In this document: positions 34,701-46,700 of the stretch, one piece after another | How positions within the stretch are numbered: the first letter of the stretch is position 1 | Layout of the letters: every line of letters starts with the position of its first letter | NCBI GenBank assembly: GCA_013397935.1 | Contig: VZRN01004720.1 | Location: 320,072-384,071 of the forward strand | Direction: 5' to 3' | Length of the DNA: 64,000 nucleotides | Source: Dasyornis broadbenti | Lineage: Eukaryota; Chordata; Aves; Passeriformes; Dasyornithidae | Notes under the pieces: generated by a model | What the model saw: the letters and a program-made list of their open reading frames with translations, nothing else | Databases searched by the model: none | Told to the model about the DNA's origin: nothing | Position numbers and translations under genes: made by a program

Positions 34701-37700
34701 ACCAAGAAAGGACATTACAGTTAATATTCCTCTTCCCCAATTTTCCACTTCAAGAGAATTTAACACAGTCTGAATCATGTCCTGTTATCTGCTAGAAATA
34801 AAGGAAATAAAGAAAAATATTGTGTAAAAACACAGTATCTCCACAAGATAGTCAGTCTACAAACATCCTCATACCACAGCTACCTGCTGTGGCCATGCCT
34901 TACATTCCACAGCTGTGTGAAAGGAAGGAAGGTAAGTACCAACTCTTGCTCAACAAAAGATTTAATCATTTATTGTCGCATCAGTGAAAGAAGCAGTTGT
35001 GTGGTTTCCTTGACTATGTCACCATCAAAGAATTTCATGTTGAGCAATTCAAGAGTTTCATTCTTGCAAGAGCCTATAAATCTGTGAATTGTTAATAAAA
35101 TCCTTAATGTTCTCATCTAGACTAAACAGAGTTTAGTTTCTCAAGAAGCAAGACAGGAATGATGAGGTTTCTTTTGGTGCATGTAAGAATTAAGACAAGT
35201 CACACATACTAGGCTCTACATTTACAGCGTCTAATGGCTGGACTCCATGAGCTCAGAGGTCTTTTCCAACCCAAATTATTCTGTGAATCAGCCATTCCAT
35301 CTGGGAATCTGTTTGTTAGGATACCAACAGGCTTATCCTATTCAGTGATGACTGTAAAGTTCTAAAAACAAAACAAAATTTAATAAACACACAGATATGA
35401 AAGTATTATCTGCATATTTACCACCATAAGAAAACCATACAAAACCAAATATTTATGCAACAAAAGACACAGGAGGGAAAACAGATCTAGATTCAAAAGA
35501 GCCCTCAGAGCTGTCTTGGCTCTAAGAAATGCAATCATTGATTTCCAGTGAAATGGTTCTGGGCTGAATTCTGAGCATTTGTGAAAACCTGTGACAGTGT
35601 TTCATCGCTCTGTGTGCGTCACTGACAGCACGACCCCGTGCCCAGCAGAGCTGATGCTCCCGCCAAGCAGCAGCACCTGAATATGAGACTTCAACTCGAC
35701 TTCTCTTGATTCCTATTGTCTTGTAAGGCCTGGTTACCACGACAATCCACACCTTTGCTCTGCTACAGCATGCCAATGACAGCTCTGCTCTGCATTGGCA
35801 CGTCCTCAGCGAGGCCACAGAGGAAGATACGGGTTTATCCTCTGCACGAGTCACCTGCACCACTGAAATGCAAGAGTGAGCCCCGGGACCTTTGTTAAAG
35901 CGTGTTTTATTTAGAACAGACTTCAGCAGGTGTGACCTACAGGAGGGTTCTGATCCAGAGCACACACGTGACCAGTTTTTTCCTTTAGAAACTGCTCCAA
36001 ACAAATGTTGCCTGCACTCCCTCGGGTGTGCTTCACCCTTCTGCTCCCAGCTGGGCAGAGCACAAACAGCAGCAAACCCATTCCAAGCCAAGCACAGCAG
36101 CTTTTTGGAGCTGGTGGAAGGCTCTGAACGTGAGCCCCACACAACCCCAACTCTGCTGATGCTGGGAATGGCATTCAGCTGAACAAAGCTCGCTGCTCTG
36201 AATGCAGAGCCAGCCCGTGCCAGCCTCGCTGTGCACTTCCCAGAAACCCTTTCAGGGACTGGCAAAGGCAAAGTGTCACCCATTTCTTTTGGCATTGCAC
36301 AAGGACACCATTTACCCAGGAAAGACTGAGCCTGACTCAGATGAAAAGACAGCTCAGAAGCCAGTATTCTTGGAACGGCTCTTTTCTGATGTCCCAGTAT
36401 CAAAACCACAAATACTGCCCTCGAGCACACCAAGCAGGAGCCACAGAATGGTGGAACATCCCCACACAGCAGCTGGCAGAGCTACACTGGAACAGAGGAG
36501 CAAACTGCTCTGAGTGTCCAGAGCAGGGCACTGAGAGTTCAGCACTAAACTTGGCTTTACTCGAAGAGCTGGTGAGCTCTTCTGGTCCCACCTGCACTCT
36601 GAAATGCAGCCATGTGATTAACATGGCATAAATTTAAAAAGTTGATTTTCGCTCTTAAAAGTGTTTGCATTACCTTGACAAGAGGCATAAAACTCAAACC
36701 AAAATATCTTCTCCATGACCAAATTAGAGACATTGGTCCTGTGATTCCAGTCTGGAGCTGGATTTTAACCCTGCAGTAAACAAACACAGGAACAGCTCAC
36801 ATTTACGGACACCCCTCCCTCTCTATCACCAAAATCCATCAGGAACTGTGGATACCTTTGATCAGAGCTTCAGATATTGTTCTAACTTTACACAATAACA
36901 AAAAGGAGAGGAAGGAAAAGATCAGCCCTGGAAATGGGAGAGCAGCCCCGGTTTAATGAATCACAGGAAAAACTACAGGGCTTGCTTTTTCTCTTAGGAA
37001 CAGGGAATCTTCTGTTTTTCTGAAGCACTTTTTAAAATGACTCAATGAAACCTCAATATAAGTGAGGAGGGAATTTCTAAGTGACTCAAGCATTAATAAG
37101 TCTGTAAATATGAACTGGGATCTCCATCCAGCTGGCCTAACTGCTTTGACAGATGAGCTTAATCCCAACTCGTCCCAGTGCTGGCCATTCCACAGAAACA
37201 CAGGAGAGATCCTTCAGAAGGGCACCAGCGCTTCAGCTGTGGAAACAAACCTTGCCTCTACTGCTGGGCAAGTTCTTCCTAATAAAAGCTCCACACTGGG
37301 ATTAAGGTGTGTCCCTCTCAGTTTCTGCAATACTGAAGGTGCAACAAAAGCCATGTTTTCCTCTGCTCCTCACAGCACTGGGCTCTGAGCTCTGTTGAAT
37401 TTAGCGGGGCGGCTTATTTCCTGTTTGGGACAGAACACGAAGTTCTTCCTTGCTACTTTGAGCAATTAAGTATTTTCCTGAACTAGCATGACAAATAGAT
37501 GAGACTATCATAACATTAAGAGCTTTCTCAAGTCCAGCTATTCTTCTCTAGTAGCCAGCAGAGCATAAACATTTAATTAAAGTTGTCTAGACTAGAAAAA
37601 CTCTTAACCAGGTCATCCTACACCGACCACGTCAAGTTTGCAAAAACAAACCCAGTGCTTTGGCATTTGGGCCACTGTGCACTTGGAAATACCAATGGGA

Positions 37701-40700
37701 TTTTCCAGCCTGTGCCACCTCTGTGCTGCAGGTCCTGCAGAGCAGCCACCTGGGTCACCTCAATCACTGAGGCAGCTCTTGGAAAACCAAGTCACAGTGC
37801 CATAATCTCCAGAGGTTATTTTATACAGGCGTGGAAGTGCCACAGAAAGAGTGATTCTGCCATGCCTTGTGCTCCTGCCTGAGACAGCTCCGCAGCTCAA
37901 CTTCTCTGTCACTGGAGGTCACCTACAAACGTCTTCAACACTTCCGATTTCGTCCTGTCTGAACTGGATTCTACCTTAAATGCAGTTGTTGTTCAACTTT
38001 CAGCAGAGAAGGAACTTGATGATGGAAGAGAAACACTCTATTAGTGAGAACAAAGTGAAAAAAAAACAAAAAAAACCAACCCAGATCTCAGATCTCAGCA
38101 CAGAAAACACAAATCCACAGGAAATCAAGCTGAAATAAAAAGGAAACAAGATTACAAAACGCGTTGTTAGCTTAGGAGTGGAAAATTTCATCTGAACACT
38201 AGAGATGGCATACGCACCCCCAACATCAGCAACGGTGCTTTGAAAGAAGATGCAATTCTGTGCAATGAGATCTTCCAATTTAGTACCTCCACCGCTGTCA
38301 TCTCAAACATGCAGAACTGTGCATTTCACACCAAAACACTCAAATTCCAGAAGCAATTACATGGATTATTCAGCAGTTTTCAAGACTATTAAACTGACCT
38401 CTCCCAACAGGAAAAGAAGGTAACATTCAAGCTTGGGGTGCTCTTAGGAAGGAACCATACATGTGAACTACTCTTAAAAATAAAATTCCACAAGATTGGA
38501 AAATCAGGCATAAGCAGAGAGGGTTCCATGTGAAACTGGCTGGCTTTGAGCTCAGGTTTGGGTAATGGACCACTGTTATTCTGTTTGGGAAGAGATAATT
38601 CTGATTTTATGGGGCAGAAGCAATATCTGACCCAACTGAAAAGATGTTTCCTGTGCAGGCAGGCAAAGCAAAGGCTTCACTTTGTTAGGAAAAAGCTACT
38701 CTTTCCTCTTGGGATTTCTAGGCTGTTTTGGGATGAATGTTTCCCATAACCTATTTCTGTACTTTTTTTTAAAATAAAATATTTCCTTTTACTGAAACCT
38801 TGTTTATGTGACAGAATATTCTCTCTCACTTCAATAATCTCTACAACTTGTTTTACTGGAACATCACACAGGGAATTTCCAAGACTTATTTCAAGTATTT
38901 TTTGGACATCAAGTAGAGCATTTCTTCTCCCTGCAATTTCAGAGCTCAGGTTTTAACCCTCGGTACAAGACAAACACACTGTTAATTAACTGTAGCTACT
39001 GAGTTTGTAGTTCTCCAGTAATAATTTGCACAGAAGTTCCTCCTTCATGTAGCAGAGAGTGGAAAAAGCTTTAAATAGCTCCTTACTGCCTTGAGCTTCC
39101 TTATTATCTTCTCTCCCAAGAGACAGAAATTGGGAATAAAGATGGGCTGAGGTCACAGCAACCACTGACAGAGAGAAGGGAAATGGGGGTGGGGACCACT
39201 TGCTTTGCACAAAAATAAAAGCCGAAACGCTGGAGTGGGATTTCCAGTGTTGCACTTGCTCTCGCTCTGCAGCAATGGCAGGCACAGAGCCACCAAGTAA
39301 ATTGCTCAAATGCAGCGTCTGTCTTAATTGCCACCACAGTATCGAGTGAACAGACCTGATAAACGAGAGCTACCCACATTTGCCAAGGTAAGACCTGTCG
39401 CCAGCTTTGAAAAATAGAACAAGTTTTCTTATGAAATGTCAAGCAGCACAAAATTGCAACGTCTTTCCCCCGGACCTCCTGGTGAAAGCCTGGCTGTGCC
39501 TGGCTGCCAGCACCCTGGGATGGTGGCCCAGGGACTGTGCTTTGGTCACCCTTAAACCAGGGAGTCCAACAACACCCAGGCAGCTGAAATTCAGAGCAGG
39601 AGCCCTTCCAGCATGGAAGCCATTCCCACACCTCTCTGCTCCCTGCTCAGCACCCACCTGGGTACTGTGAAGGTGAGGAGAATCAGTTTTGGAAAGATAC
39701 TGGCAAATGGTGCTGCTTCAAGCAAGAAACAAACAAAAAATTCCCCAAACTTGAAAGAAAAGCTGTAAGGAATGCCTGCATTCCAGCAGGACAGCACCCA
39801 TGGGAACACTGCTCCATGGAAGCTGCTTTGTAAGTGATGCAGAAGCCCAATTTGCCCCATCTGTGAAAGATTTACCAGCATCTGCACGAAGGTTTTGTGT
39901 CACTGAGCACTTCTTTTCATTTAAACAAGAGGTAGACTTCAGTTTTTGAAACTGCACTGTAAAGTGAAGTTCGAAATGCACTGGCAAACAGCACCTGATT
40001 TTGCAGAGCATTAAAAGGGCTTCGGAGTGAATCCCTGAACTCAGGAGCAAAGAGATGAACACCAGCTCCCAGTCATTAACACAAAATAGTTTCTATTCCA
40101 GCATAAATTGCCTGAGGCCTTATTAACATAAAAGAATAAGCCAGAAAGCTGTTTCCTGTTTTCTAAAAGTAAACAGAACTTCAGTTCTAATGTATGGAAA
40201 ACTCTGTTTAAAAGAACATGGGGAGGGAGCAAAGTGCTTTAACACAGCGACAGAGATCCATTTAAACATTGAATTGTTTCCAGTCACGGTGTGCTATTTC
40301 AGAAGGCAAACCTGTGGTTCATGCAATCCTTCCTGCATAGCAAAAAGGACAGAGAGCCTAACTCCCGGGATTATGCAACTCTCTGACAGCATCTGGGTTT
40401 TTTGGATGATATAAACATGATTATAACTACAGGAAAAGGAGCACAATAAGAAGCAAGACTTAAGATCTGTTCCAAGGAGAACATTGGAGATTTATGTAGT
40501 GGACAGGAAGCTACTTTTAGGCAAAAAAAAAAAAAAAAAAAAAGCTTTTTTTTTTTTCCAAAGAGGTTTTAAAACAGAGGAAGCAAAAACTGAAGCACTG
40601 GGAAAGAATGTTTTGAATACGGTCAGTTCGTCAGGCAGCAAGGAAGAAAGGGTAAAGATTTGGGGAGGAGGGTGAAGAGAGGGAGGAAAAAAGCGAGTTC

Positions 40701-43700
40701 AACAAGCAGTGTCTGGAATGCCTGGCTCAGCAGCTCGATTTTGTCACAGAGAAAAACGGGGCCAGTGCCAGCCAACAAGTGCCTGATACCATGCGGGAGA
40801 AGAAAACTATTTTAAGCTTTGTCATCTGCACGCATGTATTCTCTGCTAAATGCCAGATGCAAAATGTTTGTCTCTAAGCGTGCAGGAATATCAATTACTG
40901 CAGACTGTAGTGCAGTCAGATTACATGTTTACAAATTAAGGTACTCTTCCTCTGCAAGTGCTTGTCCTTTTCTATGATGTAGCAAAGGATTTGACTCAAA
41001 CAACCAGAGCTCAGAAGCATTTAAATCTGAAGCAGAAGTCAAATTAGCCCATGAAGGCAAATATGTTTTTGTTACTATGTGGGAAGCAAAGAGACAGATA
41101 AAATTCTGATTTTCAACCACTGACATCTACGTGTTTAACACAACTGCTGGAGAAAATCACTGCTGTGGTTTAGGATTATGCAATCCCCCAAAGTTCAGAG
41201 GACTGAACTCCACCTGCTCCCAACATATACCCACATTTAACACAAAACTATCACTCTTCCAAAGAAATCCAGCTGCTGAGGCAGGACGCGCTGCCCATAA
41301 CACTCAGGGAACAGAGAGAGCTGTGAGACCGTGTCAGACAGTTCCTCTGTGTGTGGAACCAGCAGCTTTCCCTCAGTGCCCCAACCCTTCAGTGTAAATT
41401 ACAACTCAATTTGTCCAATACATGCAAATCAAACTAAATGCTCTCAAGAGCGTCAATCTTTAATTCGGTCTTAAAAGTTTTTTTTTTCTTCAGGGCAGCA
41501 GTTTTATACATCAAAACACGAGCAAAGATTAGCAAGGTTTCCTTTAATTAGTCACACACAAAGTCTTTCAGCCAGTGAGGCATGGTAAAGCTGTTACCAC
41601 CGTTACTATCAGCAAACAATGAGAAAAACAATGTAAGGCCAGAATTTCTCTAGCTGTATATTCCAAATAAACGGACAAAGCAAAGCTGGAGGTGCTCTGC
41701 TGCTGAACCCTTGCCCAGCCACCAGATTAAGCAGCTACATGATTTTTCCTTCCACGTATGGAAAGGGCAACAGAGCTGCTGCCAGCAGGAAGCCCGGCTT
41801 GGGCTGCAGCATCACTGGGGACGAGCTTTTGGACCCGAGGAGCCGCTCAGCTGGGGACCTGCAGCATCCCTCAGTGCTGCAGGCACCGGCCAGATTCCAG
41901 GGGTGGCAATTTCCCCTGAGGTCACGCTCAAGAGGCAGCAAGAGCCAGCTCGGATTTGAAGCTTTCATTGCCCTCTCCCACCACCTCCAGCTTTCCTCAC
42001 AATCTTGAGATGAAACGCTACAGCATATCCCTGACAGAGAAAGAGGGAAATAGCACTAACCTTTGATTAGCTCACTGTTTTACACTCCATAATTATCAAG
42101 CCTAGGTTACAATCTTGTTTCATTTCTTCTCAGTTATGAGTACTTGACAAATTATGTTGAAGGCTGTTCTTACTGTATTAATCTCCTCACACAAGAGGGA
42201 ACTGCAGGTTAAATTTCAACAGAAAAGATAATTGCTTTACACTACTGGAAGGTAGGCAATAAAAAGCCTCTGGAATGGAGCTGCTACATTCCTTCCCATC
42301 AGTCTCTCTGTGCTCCATTATACGCACTTCACACTGAAATACTGAAGTGAGGCTTGTTTTGGTAACACGTTCTATCCACACACACTGGAAAAACAGACCT
42401 CAGGACAGAGGAGAAACTTGCGAGTGTGTTTCAAAACAGAAGCCAAACCTTCCACCTGATCAATAGTTTTGAGAGAGTAACAACATTCCTCCAAAATAAA
42501 AAGGTTATCTAAATGCAAACGCAACCAACAACATAAGCATCCTGACTGCTCTGGAGAAGGATTTCCCTCCACTCCATTACAAGCTGTCTGGAATCAAGCT
42601 AGAGAAGCTTTTGCAGGAAAACCAAGCCCCTGCAGCTCTCAGGCCTGCGAGCTGCCATTCCTCTTTCGAAATAGCTGCAAGTTTTAAACGTTATGAGCAG
42701 TGACAGGTCAGCTTGAAAAAGCTTTCAATATTCAACCCTGACACAACTAAGTTCTTCAAAATTTGAGCCCTGCCATCATTTATACCGCTCTTTTTTTCCA
42801 GCTTACTGAGGCTGAGTGCCAACCAGGCATCCTTCAAAGAGAATTACACATAAACAATATATTTTTAAAAATAATTTCCAGGCTAGATATTAACACAGCA
42901 AACTGTGCAGAGAGCACCACAGCCCACACTGCCCGATCCAGGCCAGCAGCAGCACAGGGCTCACACCACCTCAGCCGGTTTTCCTGCACCATGAGCAGTT
43001 TTCCTGCACCCGCAGGAAGCGGCTCCAGCACCACCCTGCCTTGTCCCATCACATGCTCTCACAGCAGCACAGCCTCAGCTGCACTGACATGGATTGAAAC
43101 CAGCTTTTTGGAGCAGTTTGAGCTGGCATCTGCCTCCCTGGAAGGTTACACTAATGCTCGTGCCAGCAAAGGGAAAGAGTAAGTAGCTGAGCACTCAGGG
43201 CTGCTGCTCTCAGCGGTACCAGCTTATGGTGGCTTAGTCAACACAAAGCCACGGATGCTTTTTACTTAGTGTGACGTTATTGTCATTAAAAGACTAATCT
43301 GTGATCCCTCCTGGCAAAGAGAGTTTCTGCTTTAAGCAGCCCTCCTTGCTAAAGGAAAAAAAATACCTACAAAGGAATTCTGGTAGACCTTTCACACAGC
43401 AGAAACACACGGTTCTTTATCAGAAAGGATGAAAACACACGTAACACCGTATTTCAGAACCAAAATGCTTCTTGCAGCCAGCTTCCAACAACGAGTTCCA
43501 AGACAAAAATGATGTACAGCATTTATTATGTAATCCTGCTGATACTAAGATGGGATTCTGAACCAGTAATAAACCTTTACCTCTGAATTTCACCTTGGAT
43601 ACAAGCACTCCGCAGAACTTACAGTAGTACTGCTGTCATGTTTGTTTCTTATCCTGATACTTAAAACCTACCTTTAAAGCCTCTATGACAAGATCTCTTG

Positions 43701-43770
43701 CTTCTAATTCTCCCTCAAGAATGCTAAACAGTGTCAGTAGTTCTGGTTTGCTGAGTTTTTCCAGATTCAT
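30282..43770 (-). CDS. CTTNBP2NL: CTTNBP2 N-terminal-like protein, complete spliced CDS
   Basis: The coding sequence joins 43770-43672, 34645-34415, 32632-32525 and 31760-30282 on the minus strand, all in phase 0 with GT-AG introns. The 638-residue product is one short of the human protein as I remember it (639). Residues 1 to about 190 form the CortBP2 N-terminal domain, starting MNLEKLSKPELLTLFSILEG. A charged coiled coil spans roughly 90-285. The rest is Ser/Pro-rich, with a well-conserved block around 445-530 (GINQRFHAARHKF, AAKQLARNTVTQVLSRF) and an SH3-ligand-like NPPPIPPKKPGL at 577-588. The family binds striatins and PP2A within STRIPAK complexes and associates with actin stress fibres and cortactin; this is known for the mammalian protein and inferred here. 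CTTNBP2 itself is excluded because it continues into ankyrin repeats, while this product stops at LPTSS. Confidence 0.97.
31761..32524 (-). other. CTTNBP2NL intron between third and fourth coding exons
   Basis: The intron is 764 bases, from donor CAG/GTACCACTT to acceptor TTAACTTCAG. The donor is weak at positions +3 to +6 (GTACCA rather than GTRAGT). The first 84 bases are one copy of a duplicated segment described separately. Nothing else is seen in it. Confidence 0.9.
32441..32537 (-). repeat. Duplicated segment, copy 1, spans the third coding exon's donor
   Basis: These 97 bases cover the last 13 bases of the exon, the donor and 84 bases of the following intron. They are about 80% identical by eye to 32851-32943, in direct orientation about 0.4 kb away. 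The shared core around the splice site, CTCACCCAGCAG/GTACCACT, is identical in both copies. No transposon signature is visible. Confidence 0.85.
32525..32632 (-). CDS. CTTNBP2NL: CTTNBP2NL third coding exon (residues 111-146)
   Basis: The exon is 108 bases (36 codons) between acceptor TTGGGCAG and donor GTACCA. It begins VILDLEEERQRHAQDT and ends KERERLTQQ, continuing the highly charged coiled coil of the CortBP2 domain. Both borders are in phase 0, so skipping it would keep the frame. It is identical to the human peptide as far as I recall it. Confidence 0.96.
32851..32943 (-). repeat. Duplicated segment, copy 2, with decoy 5' splice site
   Basis: This is the second copy of the segment at 32441-32537, inside the intron just upstream of the third coding exon in transcript order. 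It retains the exon-end bases and a GTACCACT donor whose first intron base is 32930. If used with a cryptic acceptor, it would create a pseudo-exon. Similarity stops a few bases beyond the copied exon end, so a whole exon does not appear to have been copied. Confidence 0.85.
33045..33295 (-). mobile_element. CR1 LINE fragment
   Basis: GGTTAGGGTTGGAAGGGATC, then TCTGGAGATGATCCAGCCCA, AAGGCAGGGTCACCTGGAGC, CTCCACAGCCTGTTCCAGTG and CTCTGTCACCCTCAGAATAA match the reverse complement of a CR1 3' region. The element therefore lies in the same orientation as CTTNBP2NL, within an intron. Confidence 0.93.
34415..34645 (-). CDS. CTTNBP2NL: CTTNBP2NL second coding exon (residues 34-110)
   Basis: The exon is 231 bases (77 codons) between acceptor TTGTGTTGCAG and donor AAG/GTAGGT. 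It encodes AQHRDTFIEERYGKYNISDP and continues to AAAESRHRK, the core of the CortBP2 domain. The ISDPLMALQRDFE segment and the KVVMKHCKNMQERMLSQL helix are family hallmarks. A small avian difference, GNHAEKQPVC, is seen where human has a slightly different linker as I recall. Phase 0 at both ends. Confidence 0.97.
35234..35290 (+). mobile_element. CR1 LINE 3' tail
   Basis: AATGGCTGGACTCCATGAGC, then TCAGAGGTCTTTTCCAACCC and AAATTATTCTGTGAATCA. This is the terminal part of a CR1 element, opposite in orientation to CTTNBP2NL, in its largest intron. Confidence 0.9.
40523..40557. repeat. A21-GC-T12 inverted homopolymer run
   Basis: Twenty-one adenines, GC, then twelve thymines form a perfect AT-only palindrome arm pair. 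It could extrude as a hairpin and is likely length-variable. It lies within a CTTNBP2NL intron. Confidence 0.9.
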
Positions 43771-43779
43771 CCTGATAAC
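43672..43779 (-). CDS. CTTNBP2NL: CTTNBP2NL first coding exon (residues 1-33)
   Basis: The acceptor TTCTTTTTCAG (ending at 43780) opens the exon with nine untranslated bases, GTTATCAGG, then ATG at 43770-43768. The start context has A at -3. Thirty-three codons (MNLEKLSKPELLTLFSILEG, then ELEARDLVIEALK) end at AAG/GTAGGT. This ATG is chosen because the peptide matches the known N-terminus of CTTNBP2NL exactly. The exon starts with a splice acceptor, so at least one further non-coding 5' exon must lie upstream. Confidence 0.96.
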
Positions 43780-46700
43780 CTGAAAAAGAAATGAAACATA
43801 GTTTATAGGTATTTCTTTGGACACTAAAATCAGTATTTGAAGCTACGACGTATAATTTCCACTTAACTTCAGCTTCCAGTTTTTTGGATTGCAAATTGCC
43901 CTGAGAGGGGATCATTTTCTCTTCAGTTTCCAAGACCAATTGCAGGAGATGCATTTGTCGCCTTCTCCCAAGGGACACCAACATGCACACCCACGTGGTG
44001 AGGGCGGCACGTGCAGCCTAACAGGACTGGATAATTGTCACCAAGAAATAGCCAAGGTTAACAGGAGAGGGGAGCAACCCAGATATTGAAGTCAGATTGC
44101 TGTAAATTGCACCTCTGGATCTCACAGCTGCAAACATCACTGAGGAGCAGCGATGAACGAAGGCCAAACTGGGCCACCCACATGAGCTCCACAGTGATGG
44201 GGATACTGCAGTGCTGAGATGTTTCCTGGGAATGCCATTATCCATACTAATGGAACAGGCCCAAACCACTTTACAAAAATCAATGCCACAGAAAATACCC
44301 ACTTAATTACTATTCTTTCAAACTGTTTCAGTATCACCATCATTTATTAAACACAATTTTACTGCCCACATAAGACCAGAGATTCATCATCTGAACTGCT
44401 CATAAAGCTTTATACTGCCTTGCATCTTTGCTGACACACTTAACACAGTTCAGTAATAAGCCTTTTTACTACGTTATTTCGTTAAAAATGGGAATAATTT
44501 CAGACTAAATCCTTGTCTCTGATGCAAATATAGCCACTGACACAGTCTTGTGCTAGCACAACCATCAAATACACTTTTCTGAGTCTAAGTCATGTCCATC
44601 CTTCACCACACTCCGTGTCAAGCAGAAAATGCTATAGCATGAAGAAGCTACTCAGAGATATCAAACTCCAGTGGCAAGTGATAAAACGTTAAATTAGCCC
44701 TCACTGGAGAAGTCTATCCAGATAAAACATTCAACTGAAGTCTAGTTTGTCTGAAGTCACTGCTCCTTTACAACTGATTTGCATAACTGTGCCTTGGAGA
44801 GTTATACACAAAAGCAAGTCCTGTCTTGTTTGTGCCAGAGCATTGCAGTCGCTGGGAACAGAAAATTCTGCAGCCTTCATACAGCAAGAGAAATCAGAAC
44901 TCTACTTCATGGCCCTCTGCTAAGCAGGGAAGAGTCTCATCACACACTCACATTCTTGCCTCACACAGCGTTTTACATGAAATTCCATAAAGCAGCAATG
45001 TTTCTTACGGGCTCTCCTGGCTCACCCTCCCATTGGCATGGGCTGCTCAAGGAAACACCAGTGAAGTGAGCTCAACTGGCTGATCCAACACCCAATGAAC
45101 TGGACATCACAGATCTGCCAGCATTGCATTCCTGTTCCCTAATGCAGATCCATTCACATATTCCAGAGAAAAATGCACGAGCGGAATGTTTGGGAAATCT
45201 GTTCATCTTTGTCATTGAGTCAAAAAAGCCTGATCAAGGCTTGACACAAAGGCATAATTTAGGAAACTCACTGTATTCACTCAAATTACGTTTTCGTGGG
45301 CCAGTGCAGTGCTGGTCACTCTTGAGCACTGCTCACTTCTGATGGACCTTGACAGGGAGATGTCCGGGAGCGGAGCCTGATCACCTCCCTCAGCTCTGGA
45401 CACAGCTGCAGGATTCTGTTGCCATGGGGAGCCTGGTTAGCTGAGACCACATGGAAGGAGCATGACTTACAACTCAGTGGTCATCTTAGAAAAATAGGAA
45501 GAAAGGGCAACGGAAGCAGCAAAGAAATGCTAAAACATAAAGCAGTAGCCATACCGAGTGAGGAAAGAGATAGCCTGGTTCTAGTCTTTCATATTTACCA
45601 CGTTTGTGCTGGAGCTTATGTCAAAGCTGCAGCATTTCCCTGGGCAGCTTTTAGACATGGAATATCCAAACATCTGCTCAGGAGATGCATGGCTGGATTT
45701 CAAAACCGTCTCAGACCTTGCTCAGGCTAAATTTACAGGTTCTAAGAGTGAATCAATACCGATGGGAAACACTTTCATTGCCAGATACTCACTAAGTTAT
45801 AGCAGCGTTGTGGCATTAGAAACCAGAACGAAAAAGCAGAAGCTTCCTTGGAGATCTCAGAACAAAGTGTATCATATAATTCTGTTACCCCAGGACACTA
45901 AGTGTTGAACATGGACTTTCAACACAACCGCATCCATGCTTTTTCCTTAAAAAGAGATGACACGGAAAAGTGCAGCTGCATCTCTCCATGAGCTACCAAA
46001 CACCTCAGTCTCACAGCAGGGACAGCTACCAGCTGCAGTTTGGTGTTTTACAGCTATTAGTCAGGGCAGTAATAATTTCTATTCTATATTTTTACTACTC
46101 CCATTGTGACTTGTGCTTCCCAGTGTTACAAGAATAAGCCATGCTATTTTTACCATGCCTCTGTAGTCTTTAATGAGCTTAATAACAAACAAACCCTGTC
46201 CTAGAACAGACAGGTAAAAATACCTAGAGAAATAAAGGGCGGGAGCCAGTTAGCACAGCAAACATTTATCCACCAACAAGAGGTAACATTGAAGGCACAC
46301 AAGTGGTACAGTCTCAGTTCCTCATGAGCAACCTGCTGCTGCGGGAAGATCTCTACCTGCTTTGTTTGCATCAGCCGCCCCACACTGCTGAGGGAACAGA
46401 CTGGGAGCAGATGCTACCCATAAAGTCACTGCTCTGAAAAGAACCCACCATAACGCACCTGTGTTCTCCACTGATCTGCTCGGAGCTTTCAGAGCACACC
46501 ACGCAGATGCCTGTTTATGCTGAATGGATCACAATCCCAAGCATTCCCTTTTAGGGCCACCCAGCTCTTGGGAGCTGAAAATTCGGGGGGAAAAAGACCC
46601 TATTCATTTTATGTTATTATTTTACAGGAATAAGAAGTATCTCTGGATCAAAGAGCTAATATATAAACATATATTTGAGCTCCTTTTCCCCTATCCAAAT

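Larger units (their letters stand above)
34646..43671 (-). other. CTTNBP2NL 9-kb intron between first and second coding exons
   Basis: The intron is 9026 bases, donor AAG/GTAGGTTT, acceptor TTGTGTTGCAG. It is mostly AT-rich unique DNA with one CR1 tail (35234-35290), an A21-GC-T12 inverted run (40523-40557) and no recognised exon. An open frame of 303 codons without a homologue lies at 35522-36433 on the gene strand; I treat it as unproven. First-intron regulatory elements are possible but not identifiable from this sequence alone. Confidence 0.9.
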
